Below are positions 1 to 7,452 of a stretch of 43,484 nt of DNA, one piece after another. The position numbers were made by a program, and so were the translations under genes. The notes beneath the pieces were generated by a model, which did not search any database, was not told the origin of the DNA, and saw only the letters and a list, made by a program, of their open reading frames with translations. Origin of the DNA: Paracoccaceae bacterium (GTDB taxonomy: Bacteria > Pseudomonadota > Alphaproteobacteria > Rhodobacterales > Rhodobacteraceae). Each line of letters begins with the position of its first letter. The stretch's first letter is position 1. The stretch covers positions 1 through 43,484 of the forward strand of contig JALTNO010000283.1 of assembly GCA_027000645.1 (NCBI GenBank). The letters run 5' to 3'.

Positions 1-26
1 GCCAGGTTGACCTCGGTTCCGTTCAT
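1..26 (-). CDS. N-terminal end of an unidentified protein (partial)
   Basis: The reverse strand has an ATG at 26-24 preceded by an AGGGAGGT ribosome binding site at a suitable distance, and the frame stays open to the window edge, giving MNGTEVNL. Only eight residues are visible, so no family can be named. The gene is divergent from the DUF3553 gene and shares a short promoter region with it. Confidence 0.5.
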
Positions 27-42
27 GCCTACCTCCCTTTCA

Positions 43-56
43 GGCCCGATCGGGCC
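43..56. promoter_or_regulatory. 14-bp perfect palindrome in a divergent promoter region
   Basis: GGCCCGATCGGGCC is a perfect palindrome lying between the starts of the two divergent genes (26 and 90). It may be an operator for one or both, but a GC-rich palindrome of this length could also be chance. No known regulator site is recognised. Confidence 0.25.
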
Positions 57-89
57 GCAACCGCCCGGAGACACGCAGGGACGCGCCCC

Positions 90-293
90 ATGACGGACCT
101 CAATTCCATCCTCGCACCCGGCATGTTCGTGCGCCATCCGGGATTTCCCGAATGGGGAACCGGGCAGGTGCAGTCGAATATCGGCGGGAAGGTGACCGTC
201 AATTTCCCCGAACGGGGCAAGGTCGTCATCGATGGATCCCGTATCGAACTGCTGCACGTCCTTGATCCGGAAAACAGGTTGACGAAAGGTTAA
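90..293 (+). CDS. DUF3553 domain protein
   Basis: A 67-residue protein that is essentially a single DUF3553 domain. The pattern PGMFVRHPGFPEWGTGQVQS followed by a short beta-rich stretch (KVTVNFPERGKVVI) is typical of this family, which resembles the small beta-barrel seen near the C-terminus of some UvrD/PcrA-type helicases. The function of the stand-alone form is not known to me. The start is supported by AGGGA eight bases upstream of the ATG at 90. No partner gene is in the same transcript for certain, since the next gene starts about 120 bases later after a hairpin. Confidence 0.75.
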   Translation: MTDLNSILAPGMFVRHPGFPEWGTGQVQSNIGGKVTVNFPERGKVVIDGSRIELLHVLDPENRLTKG

Positions 294-318
294 CAGGCGA
301 AAGTTTGCAAGGGCCGTT

Positions 319-338
319 CCGGCGCCGAAATGCGCCGG
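319..338 (+). terminator. Hairpin downstream of the DUF3553 gene
   Basis: CCGGCGC at 319-325 pairs with GCGCCGG at 332-338 around a six-base loop. No T-tract follows, so it is at best a weak or Rho-assisted terminator. It lies in the 120-base gap before olsB, in which I looked for a Pho box and found none. Confidence 0.3.
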
Positions 339-413
339 CGCGGTTGCACTGCCGGGGCGCTCTGCGCTATCAGCCCGCGAAACCCTCTGCCGCGCCCCCT
401 GGACATGGAGCCG

Positions 414-1190
414 ATGTCAGCAACCGGGCCCGCCTTTTCAGTCAGGATCGCCCAGTCCGAGGCCGATCTGCGCGCCGCGCAGGCGCTGCGTTACCAGGTC
501 TTCGTGCGCGAGCTGGGCGCCGGGGGCGATCTGGTGGATCACGAGGCGGGGCTGGAGCGCGACCGCTTCGACCCGTTCTTCGACCACATGATCCTGACCG
601 ACGAGGATACCGGCCGGGTGGCGGGGGTGTACCGGCTGCTGCGCGACGACATGGCCGCGCGGGCCGGGCAGTTCTATTCCGAGGACGAATACGACCTGGA
701 CGTGCTGCGGCGAAGCGGCCGGCGGCTGCTGGAGCTGGGCCGCTCGTGCCTGCATCCCGACTATCGCGGCGGCATGGCGATGTTCCATCTCTGGCAGGGG
801 CTGGCCGAGTACGTGGAGCGGCATGAAATCGAGATCCTCTTCGGCGTGGCCAGCTTTCACGGCACCGATCCGGCGGCGCTGGCCCAGCCGCTTTCGATGC
901 TGCATCACAACCACCTGGCCCCGCCCGAGCTGCGGGTGCGCGCGCAGAAGCGGCATTTCCAGCGCATGGACCTGGTGGCGCCCGATGCGCTTGACCGGCG
1001 TCGGGCGATGCTGGAGACCCCGGCGCTGATCAAGGCCTATCTGCGGCTGGGCGGCTTCGTGGGCGAAGGCGCCTTCGTCGATCACGGCTTCAACACCACC
1101 GATGTCTGCCTTGTCCTCGACACCGCGAAGATGAACGAACGGCAGCGGCGTATCTATACCGGCACGCGCGGGCCATGGCGGGGGGAATGA
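414..1190 (+). CDS. olsB: L-ornithine N-alpha-acyltransferase (lyso-ornithine lipid synthesis)
   Basis: A GNAT-fold enzyme that transfers a 3-hydroxyacyl chain from acyl-ACP to the alpha-amino group of ornithine, the first step of ornithine-lipid synthesis. The N-terminus (SVRIAQSEADLRAAQALRYQ, then VFVRELG) and the later LELGRSCLHPDYRGG are characteristic of the OlsB/hemolysin-like acyltransferase family, which is distantly related to acyl-homoserine-lactone synthases. The olsA partner overlaps its 3' end, which settles the assignment. The start at 414 has GGAG three bases upstream. An in-frame ATG at 405 and one at 330 are alternatives, the latter giving a proline-rich N-terminus unlike the family. 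The predicted product is 258 residues. Ornithine lipids often replace phospholipids under phosphate limitation, but no Pho box is visible here. Confidence 0.88.
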   Translation: MSATGPAFSVRIAQSEADLRAAQALRYQVFVRELGAGGDLVDHEAGLERDRFDPFFDHMILTDEDTGRVAGVYRLLRDDMAARAGQFYSEDEYDLDVLRRSGRRLLELGRSCLHPDYRGGMAMFHLWQGLAEYVERHEIEILFGVASFHGTDPAALAQPLSMLHHNHLAPPELRVRAQKRHFQRMDLVAPDALDRRRAMLETPALIKAYLRLGGFVGEGAFVDHGFNTTDVCLVLDTAKMNERQRRIYTGTRGPWRGE

Positions 1191-2050
1191 GCGGCTGGGA
1201 TCCGACCCTTGCCCCCGACCCGGTGCGCATCGACGCGCCGGGCTGGGTGCGGGTGCTGCTGCGCGGGACGGCGCTGTCGGTGCTGGTCTTCGGCGGCCTC
1301 GGTCTGCTGCTGGCGCTGCGGCTGATCGAGCGCCCCCGCTTCGGCCTGCACCGCCCTTGGACGCCCCGGATCACCCGCTTCGTCTGCCGCAACGCGCTGC
1401 GCATCCTGGGCATGGGGTTTTCCACCGCGGGCGCGCCGATGTGCGAACGGGGCGCGCTGGTGGCCAATCATGCCTCGTGGCTCGACATCTTCGCGCTGAA
1501 TGCCTGCATGGAGATCTATTTCGTCTCCAAGGCCGAGGTGGCGAACTGGCCCGGCATCGGCTGGCTGGCGCGGGCCACGGGCACGGTGTTCATCGAGCGC
1601 GACCCGCGCCGCGCGCGCGAACAGACCCTGCTGCTGGAGGAACGGCTGAAGGCCGGGCACAAGCTGCTGTTCTTCCCCGAGGGGACCTCGACCGACGGGT
1701 TGCGGGTGCTCCGGTTCAAGACGACCCTGTTCCAGTCCTTCTTTTCCGATCACCTGCGCGATTTCATGCAGGTTCAGCCGGTGGCGGTGATCTACCATCC
1801 GCCGCCCGGAGAGCCGCCGCGTTTCTATGGCTGGTGGGGCGACATGGCGTTCGGCCCGCATCTGCTCAAGGTGCTGGCGGCGCCGCGCCAGGGGCGGGTG
1901 GAGCTGGTCTTCCTGCCGCCGGTGCGGGTGCGCGACCTTGCCGGGCGCAAGCCGCTTGCCGCCCATTGCGAGAGGGCGATCCGCGAGGCCCATGCGGCGC
2001 GGCTGGCCGGTGCCGGAGCCGGAGCCGGGGAGGCGTCGGGCGGGGGGTGA
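1175..2050 (+). CDS. olsA: Lyso-ornithine lipid O-acyltransferase (PlsC family)
   Basis: The second enzyme of ornithine-lipid synthesis, acylating the 3-hydroxyl of lyso-ornithine lipid. It has the PlsC acyltransferase blocks: the HX4D motif in NHASWLD, FIERD, and FPEGTSTDG. A hydrophobic segment near residues 29-48 should anchor it to the inner membrane. The gene overlaps olsB, so the two are translationally coupled. The ATG at 1175 is used here; an ATG at 1187 overlaps the olsB stop as ATGA and is an equally plausible start. The C-terminus is a low-complexity Gly/Ala tail. Confidence 0.88.
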   Translation: MAGGMSGWDPTLAPDPVRIDAPGWVRVLLRGTALSVLVFGGLGLLLALRLIERPRFGLHRPWTPRITRFVCRNALRILGMGFSTAGAPMCERGALVANHASWLDIFALNACMEIYFVSKAEVANWPGIGWLARATGTVFIERDPRRAREQTLLLEERLKAGHKLLFFPEGTSTDGLRVLRFKTTLFQSFFSDHLRDFMQVQPVAVIYHPPPGEPPRFYGWWGDMAFGPHLLKVLAAPRQGRVELVFLPPVRVRDLAGRKPLAAHCERAIREAHAARLAGAGAGAGEASGGG

Positions 2051-2090
2051 GCCCCGTGCCGGTGCGGCGGCGGTCCGGCGCTGGTGCGCG

Positions 2091-2153
2091 GGGGGCTCTA
2101 CCCCCGTCGCGGCAGGCCGCGACTCCCCCGGAGTATTTGGAGCGAGATGAAGG
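2091..2153 (+). repeat. Intergenic modular repeat, copy 1
   Basis: Three modules follow each other. First is a GGGGG/CCCCC hairpin with a five-base CTCTA loop (2091-2105). Second is an inverted repeat, GTCGCGG with CCGCGAC (2106-2123). Third is the core CCCCCGGAGTATTT, then GGAGC, then GAGATGAAGG (2125-2153). The same architecture recurs at 17410, 20107, 30220 and 40889, and the core alone at 22738 on the other strand. This copy lies behind olsA, pointing the same way, and could act as a terminator. Confidence 0.75.
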
Positions 2154-2288
2154 AGGGGGGCCGGGCAGGCACGGGACCGGGAGAGGCGGGTCGGAATACC
2201 GCAAGGACGGGCGTTCCCGTTGGCGGGGTCGGGAAGGCCGGGTGCGGGAAGCGGCGGGGTCTCGCATGTGCCGGGTCGCTGCGGGGGC

Positions 2289-2317
2289 TTGCGCCGGGGG
2301 CGGTGGTGCTCTATACG
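2289..2317 (+). promoter_or_regulatory. Predicted promoter and leader of rpsB-tsf
   Basis: A -35-like TTGCGC (2289-2294) is followed after exactly 17 bp by TATACG (2312-2317). Transcription would start near 2324 and leave a GC-rich leader of about 130 bases before rpsB. The leader contains several short complementary blocks, for example GGGG and CCCC around 2357-2372, and could host ribosomal-protein feedback control as rpsB leaders do elsewhere. I do not recognise a described leader family. The rest of 2154-2288 shows no gene. Confidence 0.45.
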
Positions 2318-2453
2318 CGCGCCATTCAATCCCGCAGGCGGGGTTTGGGCCCGTTCGGGGGAGACATCCCCGACGGACCGCCGGTTGAGCCGGGGCGCGC
2401 GCGTGTCCCGGATTGAACCCCCGCCGAGGCGAAAACCGGAAAGGAAACGAAAC

Positions 2454-3272
2454 ATGGCTCTTCCCGAGTTCACCATGCGTCAGCTGCTGGAAGCTGGCGT
2501 TCACTTCGGCCACCAGACCCAGCGCTGGAACCCGCGCATGGCGCCCTACATCTACGGCGCGCGCAACGGCATTCACATCATCGACCTGACCAAGACCGTG
2601 CCGATGCTGGATCAGGCGCTGCAGGTGGTGCGCGACACCGTGGCCAAGGGCGGCCGCATCCTGTTCGTGGGCACCAAGCGCCAGGCCGCCGGGCCGATCG
2701 CCGAAGCGGCCGAGAAATCCGCGCAGTACTTCATGAACCATCGCTGGCTGGGCGGCACGCTGACCAACTGGAAGACCGTCTCGCAGTCGATCAAGCGTCT
2801 GGGCGAGATCGACGAGGCCCTGCAGGGCGGCGCCGAGGGGCTGACCAAGAAGGAACGCCTGGGGCTGGAGCGCGAACAGGCCAAGCTGCAGGCCAGCCTG
2901 GGCGGCATCCGCGAAATGGGCGGGTTGCCGGACCTTCTGTTCGTGATCGACGTGAAGAAAGAGGCCCTTGCCGTGGCCGAGGCCAACAAGCTGGGCATTC
3001 CGATCGTGGCGGTGGTGGATACCAACTGTTCGCCGGACGGGATCGATTACGTGATCCCGGGCAATGACGATGCCTCGCGGGCGATTGCGCTTTACTGTGA
3101 TCTTGCCTCGCGCGCGGCGCTGGACGGCATGTCGGCGCAACTGGGCGCGGCCGGCGTCGATCTGGGCGCGCTGGAAGAGGCCCCGGTCGAGGAAGCGGTT
3201 GCCGAGGCCCCGGCCGAAGCGGTGGGTGACGCCCCGGCCGAAACCGCAGGCGAGGCGCCGGCCGAAGGCTGA
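2454..3272 (+). CDS. rpsB: 30S ribosomal protein S2
   Basis: The protein begins [20 protein letters not shown] and carries the S2 blocks [44 protein letters not shown] and [11 protein letters not shown], so identification is secure. It sits on the 30S body and helps recruit S1. The start at 2454 has AAGGA upstream in an A-rich context. The 272-residue product ends in an acidic Ala/Glu/Pro extension of about 30 residues with repeated EAP(A/V)E units, longer than in E. coli; extensions of this kind are common in alphaproteobacteria. It is followed by tsf, the usual pairing. Confidence 0.98.
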   Translation: MALPEFTMRQLLEAGVHFGHQTQRWNPRMAPYIYGARNGIHIIDLTKTVPMLDQALQVVRDTVAKGGRILFVGTKRQAAGPIAEAAEKSAQYFMNHRWLGGTLTNWKTVSQSIKRLGEIDEALQGGAEGLTKKERLGLEREQAKLQASLGGIREMGGLPDLLFVIDVKKEALAVAEANKLGIPIVAVVDTNCSPDGIDYVIPGNDDASRAIALYCDLASRAALDGMSAQLGAAGVDLGALEEAPVEEAVAEAPAEAVGDAPAETAGEAPAEG

Positions 3273-3294
3273 TCGGAGCTTTTCGAAACGATAT

Positions 3295-3320
3295 GCGGGA
3301 CGGGGAGAATCCCGTCCCGC
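3295..3320 (+). terminator. Perfect 10-bp hairpin between rpsB and tsf
   Basis: GCGGGACGGG at 3295-3304 pairs perfectly with CCCGTCCCGC at 3311-3320 around a six-base loop. No T-run follows. An attenuating hairpin or processing site between rpsB and tsf is known in other bacteria, and this one probably sets the ratio of S2 to EF-Ts or shields the upstream mRNA. Confidence 0.6.
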
Positions 3321-3347
3321 TCCATCCCGGATGTGAGGATTTCTGAC

Positions 3348-4223
3348 ATGGCTATCACTGCAGCAATGGTGAAGGACCTGCGCGACAAGACCGGCGCGGG
3401 CATGATGGACGCCAAGAAGGCGCTGACCGAAACGGGCGGCGACATGGAGGCCGCGATCGACTGGCTGCGGACCAAGGGTCTGGCCAAGGCCGCCAAGAAG
3501 TCGGGCCGCACCGCCGCCGAAGGGCTGGTCGGCGTGGTTGTCGAGGGCGGCAAGGGGGTGGCCGTCGAGGTCAACTCGGAAACCGACTTCGTGGCCAAGA
3601 ACACCGAGTTCCAGGAGATGGTCGCCGGCATCGCCCGTGCCGCCCTGGACGTGGCGGATGTCGAGGCGCTCAAGGCCGCGCCGCTGGACGGCAAGACGGT
3701 GGCCGAGGTGATCACCGACAAGATCGCCAAGATCGGCGAGAACATGACCCTGCGCCGGATGCAGAAGATCGAGGGCGACAATGTGGTCTTCTACGTCCAC
3801 AACGCTGCCGCGCCGGGCATGGGCAAGATCGGGGTTCTGGTCGCGCTCAAGGGCGGGGACGAGGCGCTGGGCAAGCAGATCGCCATGCATGTGGCGGCGG
3901 CCAATCCGGCGGCGCTGGACGAGGGCGATCTCGACCCGGCGATGGTCGAGAAGGAGCGCCAGGTCCAGATGGACATCGCCCGCGAGAGCGGCAAGCCCGA
4001 GGCGGTGATCGAGAAGATGATCACCGGCCGCATGAAGAAGTTCATGGCCGAGGTGACGCTGGTCAACCAGCAGTTCGTGGTCAACCCCGATCTCACCGTG
4101 GGCGAGGCGGCGAAACAGGCCGGCGCCGAGATCCAGGGCTTCGTCCGGCTGGAGGTCGGCGAGGGCATCGAGAAGAAGAGCGACGATTTCGCCGCCGAAG
4201 TGGCCAAGATGGCCGGCAGCTGA
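3348..4223 (+). CDS. tsf: Translation elongation factor Ts
   Basis: The nucleotide exchange factor for EF-Tu. It starts [20 protein letters not shown] with the family's TDF motif in [12 protein letters not shown] (about residue 80) and a full C-terminal dimerisation domain, 291 residues in all. The ATG at 3348 has GAGGA nine bases upstream. An upstream in-frame ATG at 3333 adds five residues and lacks a good ribosome site. It lies 75 bases downstream of rpsB, separated by the hairpin at 3295-3320. Confidence 0.98.
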   Translation: MAITAAMVKDLRDKTGAGMMDAKKALTETGGDMEAAIDWLRTKGLAKAAKKSGRTAAEGLVGVVVEGGKGVAVEVNSETDFVAKNTEFQEMVAGIARAALDVADVEALKAAPLDGKTVAEVITDKIAKIGENMTLRRMQKIEGDNVVFYVHNAAAPGMGKIGVLVALKGGDEALGKQIAMHVAAANPAALDEGDLDPAMVEKERQVQMDIARESGKPEAVIEKMITGRMKKFMAEVTLVNQQFVVNPDLTVGEAAKQAGAEIQGFVRLEVGEGIEKKSDDFAAEVAKMAGS

Positions 4224-4344
4224 CGGCGGATGCAGATCGGTTCCGAAGATTGCCGGGCGGGGTCGCGGCTGACGCGGCCCCGCCTTTCGTTTCAGGCGCG
4301 CGCCAAGGAGGTGTCAGGCCCGAAAGCGGAAATGTCTCCGAACG

Positions 4345-4375
4345 AAAAAACGGAGCCGCACCAGGTGCGGCTCCG
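4345..4375. terminator. Terminator between convergent tsf and the luxR-type gene
   Basis: CGGAGCCGCAC at 4351-4361 pairs perfectly with GTGCGGCTCCG at 4365-4375. On the left it is flanked by AAAAAA (4345-4350), so read leftward it is a classic stem followed by TTTTTT. Read rightward behind tsf the T-tract is poor (CATTCCGTTT). It therefore looks strongest for leftward transcription. The 398-base gap 4224-4621 holds no gene I can support. Confidence 0.75.
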
Positions 4376-4601
4376 CATTCCGTTTCAAGGACCCCGTTCG
4401 ATGGGGATGGCGGGGGCCCTTCAAACTGTTCCCGACCCGAACGCGGAGGAATGCACGCCCGAGCCGGACGGGTCAGAGAGCCTTGCAATCACAAGGGTCT
4501 TTCCCCGCTGTTCCAGGCTAAAGCCACCACTCACGGAACGGTTTCAATTTGCGACAGTTTCGGCGCCGGGAAAAGTCATGAAATCCTTACCTTGCGGAAG
4601 C

Positions 4602-4619
4602 TGACGCGGGTTGGCGTCA
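4602..4619 (-). terminator. Short hairpin just after the luxR-type gene
   Basis: TGACGC and GCGTCA pair across a six-base loop immediately behind the stop codon at 4622. There is no T-tract, so it may only protect the 3' end. The real terminator may be the hairpin at 4345-4375, about 250 bases further on. Confidence 0.3.
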
Positions 4620-4621
4620 GT

Positions 4622-5377
4622 TCAGGAATCCAGCACGTAGACCTGGTTCTGCAGCGCGGCCTTGAGCACCGCCTGCGCGGTGGTCTCGACCGCGAGCGCC
4701 TCGCGCGCAAGACGCAGATGCTTTTCCACCGTGGCGATCGTCAGGCCCATGATGGTGGCGATGTCCTGGGTGGTCTTGCCGTAGCCCACCCATTCCAGAA
4801 CCTCGCGCTGGCGCCGGGTCAGGCTGCGCCGGGTGGCCGGTTGCGGAAGCGTGAGGATCTTCAGGTGCGCGACATTGTTGATGAGCAGGATCTCGTCGCC
4901 ATGTTCGTCCCAGATCGCGTCCACGTCGTCCTGGGTCAGGCCCTTGCGCCCGCACAGCGAAATCGCCCCCTTGGTCCGGTTGTTGGCGGTGGGAAAGCTG
5001 ATCGTGTAGCCGGCGATCACGCCCATGCTCTGGTTGAAGTCGTGGACGCGGCGCTCTCCGGGTGTCATTTCCCCGGCCGCCAGACGATCGAGATTCATGC
5101 GCCAGCTGGCAGCGCCGACATTGTTCTGCGCCCACCGCAGCATCGGGGCGTCGAAATAGCGGCCTCCGTTGAGGAAGCCGTCCACGTATTCCTTGGCGTG
5201 GTTGGAGAGGATCAGGAAGTCGTCGAGCGGCCCGAGGGAATTCTCCGTGCGGAAGATCGTGTAGCCGTAGATCAGGCGGTCGAATCCATAGCCCGCCATC
5301 TGCTTGACATGCGCATCCCACAGCTCTTCGAGCGTCTTCGCAGTGGTCAGGAAGTGAAGATATTCCAGGGTCGTCAT
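4622..5377 (-). CDS. LuxR-family regulator with autoinducer-binding domain
   Basis: A 251-residue regulator with an N-terminal autoinducer-binding domain (about 15-170) and a C-terminal LuxR helix-turn-helix (about 186-232). The latter shows [20 protein letters not shown] and then IA...VEKHL. In the ligand domain the usual DP motif is DAP at 76-78, with tryptophans at 82 and 92, so the pocket may be altered. No luxI-type synthase is in the window, which makes it a LuxR solo candidate. Its start overlaps the aroQ stop as ATGA, so the two are co-translated. The ligand could be a non-native homoserine lactone, another small molecule, or nothing. Confidence 0.85.
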   Translation of the reverse strand: MTTLEYLHFLTTAKTLEELWDAHVKQMAGYGFDRLIYGYTIFRTENSLGPLDDFLILSNHAKEYVDGFLNGGRYFDAPMLRWAQNNVGAASWRMNLDRLAAGEMTPGERRVHDFNQSMGVIAGYTISFPTANNRTKGAISLCGRKGLTQDDVDAIWDEHGDEILLINNVAHLKILTLPQPATRRSLTRRQREVLEWVGYGKTTQDIATIMGLTIATVEKHLRLAREALAVETTAQAVLKAALQNQVYVLDS

Positions 5378-5823
5378 TCGGCGGGTCCGCTCTCCAGATG
5401 CGCCTTGAGGGCGTCCAGCGCCAGAATGTAGCCTTGCGCGCCGAATCCGCAGATCTGCCCCAGCGCGACCGGGGCGATGAACGACTTGTGGCGGAAGGTT
5501 TCGCGCGCGTGAATGTTGGACAGGTGCACTTCCACCACCGGCAACGCGATCGACGAGATCGCGTCCATCAGGGCGATGGAGCTGTGGGTATAGGCTCCGG
5601 CATTGAGCACCACGCCGTGATGGTGGCCCCGCGCTCGGTGAAGCAGGTCGATCAACGCGCCTTCGTGATTGGATTGTTCACAGGTCACGTCCAATCCGAT
5701 GGCCCGGCCATGGGTCCGGCAGGACTCTTCGATCATGGCCAGCGTCGTCGCGCCGTAAACCTCTGGCTGACGCGTGCCCAGAAGATTGAGATTGGGTCCG
5801 TTGAGGACCAGAACGCTGAACAT
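5374..5823 (-). CDS. aroQ: Type II 3-dehydroquinate dehydratase
   Basis: The third step of the shikimate pathway, removing water from 3-dehydroquinate. The N-terminal [32 protein letters not shown] and [15 protein letters not shown] carry the conserved Arg, Tyr, Asn and His of the dodecameric type II enzymes. The length of 149 residues is normal. The start at 5823 gives the canonical [11 protein letters not shown]; an ATG further upstream adds 13 unrelated residues. The ribosome site is weak. It is the first gene of a two-gene unit with the LuxR-type regulator, an odd partner for aroQ. Confidence 0.95.
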   Translation of the reverse strand: MFSVLVLNGPNLNLLGTRQPEVYGATTLAMIEESCRTHGRAIGLDVTCEQSNHEGALIDLLHRARGHHHGVVLNAGAYTHSSIALMDAISSIALPVVEVHLSNIHARETFRHKSFIAPVALGQICGFGAQGYILALDALKAHLESGPAE

Positions 5824-5848
5824 GAATCTTATATCCCCATACCGGGCC

Positions 5849-5887
5849 CTATTAGCCTTCATGGGGTGACGCTGTCCAGAGTCAGCG
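5849..5887 (-). promoter_or_regulatory. Predicted aroQ-luxR promoter with overlapping dyad
   Basis: Reading leftward, TGGACA (5878-5873) and TAATAG (5854-5849) are 18 bp apart and fit a housekeeping promoter. A dyad, CGCTG and CAGCG separated by eight bases (5870-5887), covers the -35 element. LuxR-type regulators often bind dyads around the -35, so autoregulation by the downstream LuxR protein is possible. The dyad is short and the spacing differs from the standard lux box. Confidence 0.35.
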
Positions 5888-5966
5888 GGGCCTTGCCGTG
5901 CAAATGCATCAGGCTTCGGGCGGGCGTGCGGTTTTCGCCACAGGAAAACCCGCCCCGGGGGCCGTT

Positions 5967-6443
5967 TCAGGCGTTTTCGGCGAAGACGATCAGCCCCAGC
6001 CAGTCCGCTACCAGCGCCGGGGTTTCCTGCCCCTCGATTTCGACGATCAACCTGACCGTGCGCAGGAGTTGCGTGTCCGATCGTTTCCGAATCGATAACA
6101 AAGTGAAGCGCCCCCTGATCCGGGCCCCTGCCGGGACGGGGGCGAGAAAGCGCAGCTTGTCGAAGCCGTAATTGATCCCCATCCTCTTTCCGGGAGGCTC
6201 GGGCAGGCAGTCATGGGCAAAGCGGCTGGCCAGCGACAGCGTCAGGAACCCGTGCGCGATGGAGCCTCCGAAGGGCGTCTCGCGCCGGGCCCGGTCGGGA
6301 TTGACGTGAATCCACTGGTCGTCATGCGTTACCTCGGCAAAGGCGTCGATCATCGCCTGATCGACCGTGATCCAGCGGCTGACGCCGATCTCGGTCCCGA
6401 TCTTCGTTTCCAGTTCCGATAATGCGTCGTCGATCGCGCCCAT
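5967..6443 (-). CDS. MaoC-like dehydratase / (R)-specific enoyl hydratase family
   Basis: A 158-residue single hot-dog domain protein. The hydratase motif is clear: [20 protein letters not shown] with the catalytic Asp and His, followed by [15 protein letters not shown]. Close relatives are the NodN/MaoC-type hydratases that hydrate trans-2-enoyl-CoA or related thioesters; the exact substrate is unknown. The start at 6443 has an excellent AGGAGGGG site. It is downstream of the PAS gene on the same strand, 81 bases apart, and may share its transcript. Confidence 0.85.
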   Translation of the reverse strand: MGAIDDALSELETKIGTEIGVSRWITVDQAMIDAFAEVTHDDQWIHVNPDRARRETPFGGSIAHGFLTLSLASRFAHDCLPEPPGKRMGINYGFDKLRFLAPVPAGARIRGRFTLLSIRKRSDTQLLRTVRLIVEIEGQETPALVADWLGLIVFAENA

Positions 6444-6524
6444 GGCATCCCCTCCTGGCGGCTTCCGGCGGCGAGTGTGTCGTGGCGTGTCCCGCCTGGC
6501 AAGCCCGCCGTGGTGTCGCTGCGA

Positions 6525-7115
6525 TCACTTGACCACGCGCAGCCGCGGGGCGCCGCGGAACGTGGCGGGGGATTCTGCCAGCCCGGGAACCGGGCGCTGC
6601 TCGGCGCGGGTGGCGGGCGGCGGCGGCGCGGGCGCGATCGGCCGCAGGTCGTGGGCGACGATGTCGAGCTGCACGGGCGGCCGGCCCGGGCCGTCCGCGA
6701 GCAGAACGCCGAGCGCCCGATTCACCTGCCCGTCATCCCCGCGCAGCGGCAGGAGGATGGCCCGCGCCTCGACCCCGTTCGCGGCCAGCGAAAGTTCGAC
6801 GATGGCGGGGGTGTCGAACATCCCCTTCAGCAGGTGGCCCAGAATCGGGCGGGCCGGCGCGGTGACCAGGACGCCTGCCGGCAGGCCGCGCAGTTCGGTT
6901 CCGGCAAGGGCATTCAGTTCCCGCCCCGCCAGCCGGAACCGGGCCTGGGCGGGGGCGATCCGTTCCAGGACGAAACAGTGGTGCAGGATGTTTTCGATCC
7001 CGCGCGGGTCGATCCGTGCGCGCAGGGGAACCGCGTCGCCGTCGCGCCGTGCCGCCCAGTAGGCCTCGGCCTGTTTCAGCGGCGACAGACTGCGTCCGCT
7101 GCGAAAGCGATCCAT
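6525..7115 (-). CDS. PAS-domain protein (PAS_5-like)
   Basis: A 196-residue soluble protein with a PAS fold and no output domain. The segment LKQAEAYWAARRDGDAVPLR, then DPRGIENILHHCFVLER and RFRLAGRELNALAGTELRGL, matches the alphaproteobacterial PAS_5 family. The start at 7115 is chosen because AAGG lies eight bases upstream and the codons before it lose the strong third-position GC bias. Starts at 7163 (ATG) and 7172 (GTG) are possible. A Pro-rich linker sits near the C-terminus (APAPPPPATR). Single-domain PAS proteins act as modulators through partner proteins; the CtrA box upstream suggests a link to that circuit. Confidence 0.75.
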   Translation of the reverse strand: MDRFRSGRSLSPLKQAEAYWAARRDGDAVPLRARIDPRGIENILHHCFVLERIAPAQARFRLAGRELNALAGTELRGLPAGVLVTAPARPILGHLLKGMFDTPAIVELSLAANGVEARAILLPLRGDDGQVNRALGVLLADGPGRPPVQLDIVAHDLRPIAPAPPPPATRAEQRPVPGLAESPATFRGAPRLRVVK

Positions 7116-7275
7116 CCTCACGACCTTTCCGCCCGTTGCCGGATTTCCTTTCCCGAAACTCATCCCGTCCACCCGCGAATCGCCCCTGCATTCCGGTGCC
7201 GTCCCGTCGCCATGCGCCGGAACCGTGGGCCGGGTGCCAGTCTGCCACGGATCGGGTTACTGTTGGAGCAAATCC

Positions 7276-7309
7276 TTAACCATTGGTTAACGCCAGTGGT
7301 TAACGCCAG
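7276..7309. promoter_or_regulatory. CtrA box and 13-bp tandem repeat in a divergent region
   Basis: TTAACCATTGGTTAAC at 7276-7291 is a perfect TTAA-N7-TTAAC, the CtrA consensus of alphaproteobacteria, and also a palindrome with TTAACC arms. The right half is part of TGGTTAACGCCAG, which occurs twice in direct tandem (7284-7296 and 7297-7309), giving a third GTTAAC half-site. The site is about 160 bases from both the PAS gene start and the yicC start. It stands out as an AT-rich patch. The rest of 7116-7452 contains no gene. Confidence 0.6.
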
Positions 7310-7452
7310 ACCGATCGTCGGCCGGGAACGGGAGGCGGTGCCCGCCGGTCGGGAGGGCAAAGGGGGCGTCGGGATGCGCTCCGGGGTTGCCCTGTGGCCC
7401 GTGATGGCATTAGCTGCGCGACACCGACGGGCGATATTGGAAAGCGGCGCGC

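Noticed and set aside
294-413. Pho box upstream of olsB-olsA
   Set aside because: Expected if ornithine lipids were under PhoB as in some rhizobia, but no TGTCAT-type repeat is present.
414-1190. Reading the olsB product as an acyl-homoserine-lactone synthase partner for the LuxR-type protein
   Set aside because: The folds are related, but the olsA overlap and family motifs identify an ornithine acyltransferase.
1866-3890. Very long open frame on the reverse strand across olsA, rpsB and tsf
   Set aside because: Lies opposite three secure genes, has no family features and is explained by high GC at third codon positions.
4230-4604. 124-codon rightward frame in the tsf-luxR gap
   Set aside because: Runs through the terminator stem, has unbiased codon use and no homology I recognise. 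The strong AAGGAGGTG inside it is about 20 bases from the nearest ATG.
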